Shown: positions 16,730-22,539 of the stretch, in pieces
Layout of the letters: each line of letters begins with the position of its first letter
Position numbering within the stretch: position 1 is the stretch's first letter
Origin: Pseudoroseomonas cervicalis
GTDB taxonomy: Bacteria; Pseudomonadota; Alphaproteobacteria; Acetobacterales; Acetobacteraceae
Direction of reading: 5' to 3'
DNA: 64,000 nt
NCBI RefSeq assembly: GCF_030818485.1
Contig: NZ_JAUTAJ010000004.1
Span: 2,335,001-2,399,000 of the forward strand
Position numbers and translations under genes: made by a program
The notes under the pieces: model-generated
The model's database searches: none
Told to the model about the DNA's origin: nothing
The model's input: the letters and a program-made list of their open reading frames with translations, nothing else

Positions 16730-16764
16730 GGGCGCAATTCGCCCGGTGACGGGGCTTGTCTTAC
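16730..16764. other. duplicated 35-bp element next to a terminator (copy B)
   Basis: It shares GGGCGCAATTCGCCCGG and GACG, then a CTTGTCTTAC-like stretch, with 5863-5896. It overlaps the stop codon of the 155-aa gene by a few bases and is followed, in the direction of phage transcription, by the strong hairpin 27 nt later. The two copies are about 10.9 kb apart. Confidence 0.6.
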
Positions 16765-17228
16765 GCCTCGGCGAACCCCGCGTCAATGATTTTATTCCTA
16801 TCGGCGGAAATTTTCTCCAACCGACGGTAGAGGCCGTGCGGCGTCAGCGCGAAGGGCGCCGCCTCCCCCAGCAGGGCGCGGCAGACGCTGACGCAGGAAT
16901 AGGGTGAGAATTCCGGCCGCCAGGAGCAGACCGGCGGCCCGGGCAGGAAGGGGCCGAGCAGGGTCAGCCCGGCGCGGCGGTAGAAGCCCGGCAGGTCGAA
17001 GCCCTCGACCAGCTCGGGCCGCGCCACCAGCAGCCGGCCGGAGAGCGGCTCCACCACCGTCCAGCCGCGCGCATCCTCGACCACCGCGAAGCAGTGGCGG
17101 AAGCCGGGGCGCAGCAGCCGCAGCCAGAGCCGGTCGGCGCGGCCGCCGAAGCCGATCCAGACGCGCTGCGCCCCCTCCTCCAGCTGGTGGCGGGACGCAA
17201 TGCGGGGCGCGAGGCGCGGCGGGGCCAT
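16761..17228 (-). CDS. phage-cluster protein with possible permuted NlpC/P60-like fold
   Basis: A 155-aa protein not recognised by name. Two motifs suggest a cysteine-peptidase-like core of the circularly permuted papain type: a strand with FRHCFAVVED (His near residue 50) and, later, a helix starting SPYSCVSVCRALLG that could present the nucleophilic Cys. The C-terminus (LTPHGLYRRLEKI) resembles the end of such domains. Peptidoglycan or peptide cleavage would suit a phage locus, but this is inference from pattern only. It starts 1 bp after the upstream stop, so the two are coupled. An alternative ATG lies 15 bp upstream. Confidence 0.65.
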   Translation of the reverse strand: MAPPRLAPRIASRHQLEEGAQRVWIGFGGRADRLWLRLLRPGFRHCFAVVEDARGWTVVEPLSGRLLVARPELVEGFDLPGFYRRAGLTLLGPFLPGPPVCSWRPEFSPYSCVSVCRALLGEAAPFALTPHGLYRRLEKISADRNKIIDAGFAEA

Positions 17229-17229
17229 G

Positions 17230-17673
17230 TCACGCCCGCCCATCACGACCCATGGGCCAGGGCAGCAGCTCCGCCCCTGCCGGCGCGCGCAGCGCCGGGC
17301 CGGCGACGATGCCCTTGTTGCGCAGCGGCCAGTCGAGCCGCGACAGCGCCTCGCTCCACAGCCGCCAATCGCCGCGCTCGGCCGGGTAGCGCGGGTCGGG
17401 CGCCTGGCCGCGCTCGCCCCAGAGGCGCAGGATGCGGGCATGCTGCAGATCGACCCGCCGCTGGCGGTAGAGGCGGTCGAGGCATTTCACCACATCGTCG
17501 GGCTCGCAGGGGCGCTGGGTGCGGCCGGCGCCGGCGACGATTCGCGCCCCCTCCCGCCGCGCCACCAGCGCGGCCATGGTCCAGAGCCAGGCCTCCTCGG
17601 CACTCTGGAAGGGTTCGGCCTTGGCGAGGGACGCGAGGACGGGGGCCGTGTTGGCGCGGGGGGCGGCTGGCAT
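17230..17673 (-). CDS. 147-aa conserved protein, first gene of the leftward phage operon
   Basis: Not recognised as a named family. A helical protein with EEAWLWTMAALVARREGARI, CEPDDVVKCLDRLYRQRRV, HARILRLWGERGQAPDPRY and WSEALSRLDWPLRNKGIVA. Many Trp and Arg residues and a modest size would fit a DNA- or protein-binding regulator, and its promoter-proximal place (the first gene facing the repressor) fits an early or regulatory role. It has a strong GAGGAG ribosome binding site. Whether it activates the virion genes beyond the downstream hairpin is a guess. Confidence 0.75.
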   Translation of the reverse strand: MPAAPRANTAPVLASLAKAEPFQSAEEAWLWTMAALVARREGARIVAGAGRTQRPCEPDDVVKCLDRLYRQRRVDLQHARILRLWGERGQAPDPRYPAERGDWRLWSEALSRLDWPLRNKGIVAGPALRAPAGAELLPWPMGRDGRA

Positions 17674-17710
17674 GGGCTATTCTCCTCGCCTGTGAGTTGA
17701 TTACCCCTTA

Positions 17711-17740
17711 ATCCTTGCTCGGGCGCATTCTAGGCGTCAA
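17711..17740 (-). promoter_or_regulatory. candidate leftward promoter of the phage operon with operator dyad
   Basis: On the minus strand a TTGACG -35 box is followed after 18 bp by AAGGAT as a weak -10. The perfect dyad ACAC-CTAT-GTGT (17740-17751) touches the -35 box, a natural place for repressor binding. The start codon lies about 40 bp downstream with a GAGGAG site. Confidence 0.5.
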
Positions 17741-17751
17741 CACCTATGTGT

Positions 17752-17794
17752 GATGATCTTCCTATTGTGTTCGGACCAAGAACCTAGGATCATC
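17752..17794 (+). promoter_or_regulatory. candidate leaderless promoter of the S24 repressor with inverted-repeat operators
   Basis: TTGTGT (17765-17770), a 17-bp spacer and GATCAT (17788-17793) form a plausible promoter whose +1 would fall on the A of the repressor ATG, giving a leaderless mRNA. There is no Shine-Dalgarno sequence before that ATG. The arms GATGATC (17752-17758) and GATCATC (17788-17794) are exact reverse complements, and the second covers the -10 box, which fits autorepression. Confidence 0.5.
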
Positions 17795-17799
17795 CACCC

Positions 17800-18450
17800 A
17801 TGCGTCACGACGACATCTGGCGGGCGGTCGATGCCCTGGCGGCCGAGCACGGGCTCTCCCCCTCGGGCCTCGCCCGCAAGGCCGGGCTCGACCCCACCGC
17901 CTTCAACCCCTCCAAACGCGTCGGCGCCGATGGGCGGGCGCGCTGGCCCTCCACCGAATCGGTCGCCAAGATCCTGGCCGCCACCGGCACCGACATGGAA
18001 AGCTTCGCCGCCCTGGTCACCGGCGTGGCCTCGGCGCTGAACCGCGGCCCGCGCACCATGCCCGGCCGGCGCATCCCGCTGATCGGCCTGGCCCAGGCCG
18101 GCGGCGAAGGCTATTTCGGCGATGGCGGCTACCCCGTCGGCGCCGGCTGGGACGAGATCTCCACCCCCGAACTCTCCGACCCCAACGCCTATGCCCTGGA
18201 GATCTCCGGCGACAGCATGGAGCCGGTGTTCCGCGACGGCGACATCATCATCGTCTCGCCCAACGCCCCGGTGCGCCGCGGCGACCGCGTCGTGGTCCGC
18301 ACCCTGAAGGGCGAGGTCATGGCCAAGGAACTGCTCCGCCAATCCGCCCGCCGCATCGAGCTCGCCAGCCTCAACCCCGCCCATCCCGGCTACAGCTTCG
18401 ACCTCACCGAGATCGCCTGGATCCACCGCATCCTCTGGGCCAGCCAATAG
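17800..18450 (+). CDS. S24-family (LexA/CI-like) transcriptional repressor
   Basis: A 216-aa regulator. The N-terminal helix-turn-helix covers about 5-75 (ALAAEHGLSPSGLARKAGLD and the WPSTESVAKILAATG helix). The C-terminal S24 peptidase domain has the Ser-Lys dyad in ISGDSMEPVFRDGD (Ser139) and EVMAKEL (Lys176). An Ala-Gly pair at 100-101 (LAQAGGEG) is a likely self-cleavage site, so DNA damage could inactivate it through RecA. It is transcribed away from the phage operon and is the obvious controller of it. The same architecture also occurs as a host regulator. Its stop codon is followed at once by a dispersed repeat. Confidence 0.9.
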   Translation: MRHDDIWRAVDALAAEHGLSPSGLARKAGLDPTAFNPSKRVGADGRARWPSTESVAKILAATGTDMESFAALVTGVASALNRGPRTMPGRRIPLIGLAQAGGEGYFGDGGYPVGAGWDEISTPELSDPNAYALEISGDSMEPVFRDGDIIIVSPNAPVRRGDRVVVRTLKGEVMAKELLRQSARRIELASLNPAHPGYSFDLTEIAWIHRILWASQ

Positions 18451-18551
18451 TTTTTTCGGGCTGCCGCCGTCTGGTTTTGAAGCGGGACTCTTTTCGGGCT
18501 GCCGCCGTCTTGTTTGGAGGCGGGACGCTGTTTCGGGCTGCCACTGCCGGG
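18451..18551 (+). repeat. dispersed repeat, copy 2 (first module, tandem)
   Basis: The opening module of the dispersed repeat is tandemly repeated with a 40-bp period: TTTTCGGGCTGCCGCCGTCT near 18453 and 18491, then a third, degraded copy from 18531. It begins directly after the repressor stop codon. The far-end motif of the family is not evident here. Confidence 0.8.
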
Positions 18552-18777
18552 TGGGGCCCGGGCCGGGTCGGCTGCGGCCGGGTGGTGCGGTGAACCGCAT
18601 CGTCACGCGCCGCACCGCCGGAAAGCCTCCGCCTCCTGCGGGCTGAATGCGCCGGAACCCGCCCGGACGACCACCCTCGCCCCTGGAGCCGGCCGCCCTG
18701 CCCGGTCGCCCCCCCCTCCCGGCGCTGTTCGGCCTCTGTCGACCGAGGCGGCGGGGACCGGAAAGCGGCCCTGCCCC
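18552..18777. other. intergenic DNA without recognised gene
   Basis: GC-rich sequence between the repeat after the repressor and the stop of the shortened mprF gene. I find no continuation of the MprF synthase domain in any frame here, and no terminator. It may contain the scar of whatever shortened mprF. Confidence 0.5.
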
Positions 18778-20742
18778 TCAGCCCTCGCGCGGCGTCTCCG
18801 CATCGGCCGGGGCGGGCAGGCGCGGATCGGCCAGCCGCTCCAGCAGCGCCTCGGGGTCGGCGCCGGCGGGCAGCGCCAGATAGGTGCCGTCGCCCAGCGG
18901 ATGGCTGGCCAGCCCGGTATCCTCATAGAGCCGCAGCAAGGACGGCCCCACCCGGTAAAAGGCATGGCCGACGCCGTTGCGCTCGCACAGATCGCGGAAG
19001 CGCCACAGCACCGCCAGCTGCCCGGCCTTGTCCCCGGCCGGATCGCCCAGCCCGACCCAGACATCCTCGAGCTTCAGGAAGGCCAGCCCGGCATTGGCGC
19101 CGCCATCGGTGAACAGCGCGCCATCCGCCCGGGCCGGCACCCGCCCGCCCAGCGCCGAGAGGCGGCTGCGGGCAACCATGTCATACTCCGCCGGGCGCAG
19201 CCGCGCCGGGCGCAGCAGCCGCAGCGCCGCCACCAGCAGCAGCACGCCGCACAGCCCCACCGCGAAGCGCAGCGTGTGCGGCGTCTCGGCCAGGAAGGGC
19301 ACCGCCCACCAGGGCTCCTCCGCCACCGGCTCGCGCCAGGCGATGCGCGCCAGGGTCAGCGCCGCCCCCAGCGTCACCACCAGCGGCAGCAGCGTGGCGG
19401 CCGAGAGCGGCTCCCCGGTCACCCGCGCATCGCGGTAGAAGGCGGTGCGGATGCAGGCGAGCAGCCCGGACAGCGCGATGAAGCCGCCGGAGATGAACCA
19501 GGGCTCGCCGCGCAGCAGTGCCACCACGCCGCCCAGCAGCAGCAGCACGATGCCGCTGGCCCAGGCGATGCGCAGCCGCCGCAGCATGCCATAGGCCGCC
19601 ACCAGCAGCAGCGAGCCGATCAGCGAGGCGGCGAAATGGCTGGCCAGCGCCGCCCATTCCCCGGCCCAGAGGGCGAGGCGCGAGCCGCGCGCCGGCAGCG
19701 CGCCGATGAACAGCAGCGCCGCGCCGGCGATGCCGGACAGCCCGGCCAGCACCGGCCCCTCCAGCGAATCCGCCACCCGCGTCTCCGGCCCGATGCGGCT
19801 GAGCAGGTGCCGGCGCTGGTTCAGCTCGAAGCCGGCGAACAGCGCTCCGGCCAGGAAGAGCGGGATGATGTAGTAGTAGAAGCGGAACAGCAGCAGCGCG
19901 CTGATCACCTCAGGCGCCGCGATATAGGGCTGCAGCCCGACCAGGATCGCCGTGTCGAACACGCCGAGCCCACCCGGCACATTTGCAGCCAGCCCCGCCG
20001 TATAGGCCGCCAGATACAGGCCGATGAAGCGGACGAAGCTGAGCCCCTCCGCCGGTGGCAGCAGGGCGTAGAAGATCATCGCGGTGACCGCGACATCGAC
20101 CGCCGCCAGCGCCGTCTGGGCGCAGGCCATGCGGAAACCCGGCAGGTCGATGCGGTGGCCGAAGGCGTGGAAATGCGGCAGGAAGCGCGACAGCAGCAGG
20201 TAGCTGGCCACCACGCCGAGCAGCGCCACGCCGATCAGCTGCATGGTCCAGTGCGGCGTGTGCGCGCCGATCCAGGGCACCACCTCGGGCTCCAGGATCA
20301 GCACCAGCCCGCCCAGCGCCATGCCGCCCAGGCCGAAGGTCAGGCTGGTGAAGGCGATGACCTTGGCGATCTCGCCCGGCGTCAGCCCCCAGGCGGCATA
20401 GAAGCGGTAGCGCACCGCGGCGCCGGAGACGGCGGCGAAGCCCAGATTATGCGCCAGCGTATAGGCGCAGAAGGAGGCCAGCGAGGTGCGGAGATAGCTG
20501 ACCGGCTTGCCGGCATAGACCGAGCCCAGCCGGTCATAGATGGTCAGCACCCCATAGGCGAGCAGCGTCCACCCAGCCGCCACCCACAGCGCATGGGAGG
20601 GCATGTTGCCCAGCGCCCGGCGGATCTCGGCCAGCGAGAGGTGGCGGAACTCCCGCTGCACCACATAGACGGCGCCCGCCAGCAGCAGCAGGCCGAACAC
20701 CGTCGGCCCATGCCGCCGCAGCGCCGTGAGGACGGCTTTCAC
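18778..20742 (-). CDS. mprF: MprF-like lysyl-phosphatidylglycerol flippase with a shortened synthase domain
   Basis: A 654-aa membrane protein. About the first 500 residues form the MprF flippase region with many membrane segments (conserved FCAYTLAHNLGFAAVSGAAV and AANVPGGLGVFDTAILVGL). The cytoplasmic lysyltransferase domain begins near 520 (ALGGRVPARADGALFTDGG) but ends about 125 residues in, whereas full MprF proteins run to about 850. The GNAT-like second half is absent, so synthesis may be lost while flipping could remain. The start overlaps the lysK stop (ATGA). A lysyl-tRNA synthetase directly upstream of a lysyl-tRNA-using enzyme makes sense for membrane-lipid lysylation. The 3' end lies next to the dispersed repeat and phage cluster. 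Confidence 0.85.
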   Translation of the reverse strand: MKAVLTALRRHGPTVFGLLLLAGAVYVVQREFRHLSLAEIRRALGNMPSHALWVAAGWTLLAYGVLTIYDRLGSVYAGKPVSYLRTSLASFCAYTLAHNLGFAAVSGAAVRYRFYAAWGLTPGEIAKVIAFTSLTFGLGGMALGGLVLILEPEVVPWIGAHTPHWTMQLIGVALLGVVASYLLLSRFLPHFHAFGHRIDLPGFRMACAQTALAAVDVAVTAMIFYALLPPAEGLSFVRFIGLYLAAYTAGLAANVPGGLGVFDTAILVGLQPYIAAPEVISALLLFRFYYYIIPLFLAGALFAGFELNQRRHLLSRIGPETRVADSLEGPVLAGLSGIAGAALLFIGALPARGSRLALWAGEWAALASHFAASLIGSLLLVAAYGMLRRLRIAWASGIVLLLLGGVVALLRGEPWFISGGFIALSGLLACIRTAFYRDARVTGEPLSAATLLPLVVTLGAALTLARIAWREPVAEEPWWAVPFLAETPHTLRFAVGLCGVLLLVAALRLLRPARLRPAEYDMVARSRLSALGGRVPARADGALFTDGGANAGLAFLKLEDVWVGLGDPAGDKAGQLAVLWRFRDLCERNGVGHAFYRVGPSLLRLYEDTGLASHPLGDGTYLALPAGADPEALLERLADPRLPAPADAETPREG

Positions 20743-22397
20743 GCCGCCGGGCTCTCCGCCGCGGCCGCGCCCGGGGGCGCCGCAGCGGCCGGCCGCGCCA
20801 GCGCTTCCTCGATCAGGCGGATCGTCTCCTCCACGCCATAGGCGGCGGCCAGGCTGCCGAAGCGCGGCCCCTGATCGGCGCCGACCAGCACCTGGTAGAG
20901 CGCGTTGAACCAGCCGCGCGCCACACCCGGGGAGCCGTCTTTCATCACCTGGATGAAGGGCTCGCGCCGGCCGGCGTCATAGACATCGACCTGGATGCGC
21001 TCGGCCTGGGGCAGGCCCGGCGGCAGCGCCTCGATCTCTTCCCTGTGCGCGCGCAGCAGGTCGATCAGCGCCTGGAAGCAGGGGCGCTCCTCGGCGGTCG
21101 GGGCGCGCGGCGTCAGCGTCGGCAGGATGAAGTCGCGCGAATAGGCAACCGCGTATTCCACCAGCTGGCCCAGCAGCGGCTGGTTCTCGGGCGTCGCGCC
21201 GGGGGCGTAGTTGCGGACGAATTTCCACAGCCGCTCCGGCGTATCGGCGGCCGAGACGGTGGCCAGGTTCATCAGCATGCCGAAGGTCAGCGGCGGCTCG
21301 GGCGTGTTCGGCGCCTCGCCGCCATGGATGTGCCAGTCGGGATTGGCCGGGTCGGGATTGGCCCGCAGCTTCTCCCGCTGCTGCAGATACTCATCCGTCG
21401 CGCGGGGAATGACGTCGAAATGCAGCCGCTTGGCCCGGCCCGGCTGCTGATACATGAAATAGGCCAGGCTCTCGGGCGGGGCGTAGCGCAGCCATTCCTC
21501 GATGGTCAGGCCATTGCCCTTGGACTTGCTGATCTTCTGGCCCTGGGAGTCGAGGAACAGCTCATAGGTCATGCTGACCGGCGGCTCCGCCCCCAGCACC
21601 CGGCAGATCGCCGAGGAGAGCTTGACGCTGTCGATCAGGTCCTTGCCCGACATCTCGTAATCGACGCCAAGGGCATACCAGCGCATGGCCCAGTCGGCCT
21701 TCCACTGCGCCTTCACATGGCCGCCGGTCACCGGGCTCTCGAAGCGCTCGCCGCTTTCCGGGTCGCGCCACACCACGGTGCCGTCCTGCGGCCTGACCTC
21801 CTCCATCGGCACCTGCATCACCACCCCGGTCTTCGGGTGCACCGGCAGGAAGGGGGAGTAGGTGGCGCGGCGGTCCGGGCCGAGGGTCGGCAGGATCACC
21901 TGCCGGACCTCCTCATGGCATTGCAGCATGCGCAGCAGCGCGGCGTCGAAGCGGCCGGACTTGTAGTAGTCGGTGGCGGAGGCGAATTCGTATTCGAAGC
22001 CGAAGGCGTCGAGGAAGGCGCGCAGCCGGGCATTGTTGTGGTGCCCGAAGCTCTCATGCGTGCCGAAGGGGTCGGGGATGGCGGTCAGCGACTTGCCCAG
22101 ATGCGGCCGCAGCAGCTCGCCATTCGGGATGTTGTCCGGGATCTTGCGCAGCCCGTCCATGTCGTCCGAGAAGGCGACGAGGCGCGCCGGCAGGCCGGTC
22201 AGCCGCTCGAAGGCGCGCTTGACCCAGGTGGTGCGCGCCACCTCGCCGAAGGTGCCGATATGCGGCAGGCCCGAGGGGCCGTAGCCCGTCTCGAACAGCG
22301 CCGCCGGTTTCCCCGCCGCCTGGATGCGATCGGCGACCTTGGCGGCTTCCTCGAAGGGCCAGGCCTTGACGGTACGGAGGGAGGGATCGGCGCTCAT
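20739..22397 (-). CDS. lysK: class I lysyl-tRNA synthetase
   Basis: A 552-aa enzyme that charges tRNA-Lys. The class I signatures are clear: PSGLPHIGTFGEVART (HIGH-like, 42-57) and QKISKSKGNGL (KMSKS, 287-297). Alphaproteobacteria commonly use this class I form in place of class II LysS. The length is normal. It is divergent from the DinG-type helicase with 142 bp between starts and overlaps the mprF start by 4 nt, so both are co-transcribed. The C-terminal Ala/Pro-rich tail is longer than in typical members. Confidence 0.95.
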   Translation of the reverse strand: MSADPSLRTVKAWPFEEAAKVADRIQAAGKPAALFETGYGPSGLPHIGTFGEVARTTWVKRAFERLTGLPARLVAFSDDMDGLRKIPDNIPNGELLRPHLGKSLTAIPDPFGTHESFGHHNNARLRAFLDAFGFEYEFASATDYYKSGRFDAALLRMLQCHEEVRQVILPTLGPDRRATYSPFLPVHPKTGVVMQVPMEEVRPQDGTVVWRDPESGERFESPVTGGHVKAQWKADWAMRWYALGVDYEMSGKDLIDSVKLSSAICRVLGAEPPVSMTYELFLDSQGQKISKSKGNGLTIEEWLRYAPPESLAYFMYQQPGRAKRLHFDVIPRATDEYLQQREKLRANPDPANPDWHIHGGEAPNTPEPPLTFGMLMNLATVSAADTPERLWKFVRNYAPGATPENQPLLGQLVEYAVAYSRDFILPTLTPRAPTAEERPCFQALIDLLRAHREEIEALPPGLPQAERIQVDVYDAGRREPFIQVMKDGSPGVARGWFNALYQVLVGADQGPRFGSLAAAYGVEETIRLIEEALARPAAAAPPGAAAAESPAA

Positions 22398-22539
22398 GCC
22401 CGCCCCATGCCAGCGCGGCGGGTCCCGGTCAACGCGCTCTCCAAGCGTGGCAGCCCTCCTTTGCTTGCGGTGCCATCATCTTTTGGAAAAGCCCCGGCCG
22501 ATCCTGGCCTTGTTCGCCTTTTGCCCCTAGGTTCCGCCG

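Noticed and set aside
4790..17673. Classical RcGTA-type (HK97/siphovirus-like) transfer agent
   Set aside because: The portal, tubular proteins, nozzle and tailspike are podovirus-like; no tape measure, tail tube or HK97 protease is present.
4790..17673. Tailocin (headless phage tail)
   Set aside because: Capsid, portal, scaffold and terminase genes are all present, and there is no contractile or flexible tail module.
4690..18777. Integrase gene or flanking att direct repeats for the phage cluster
   Set aside because: No recombinase motif was found in any frame, and I could not see a convincing direct repeat at the two edges by eye. A computed repeat search would be decisive.
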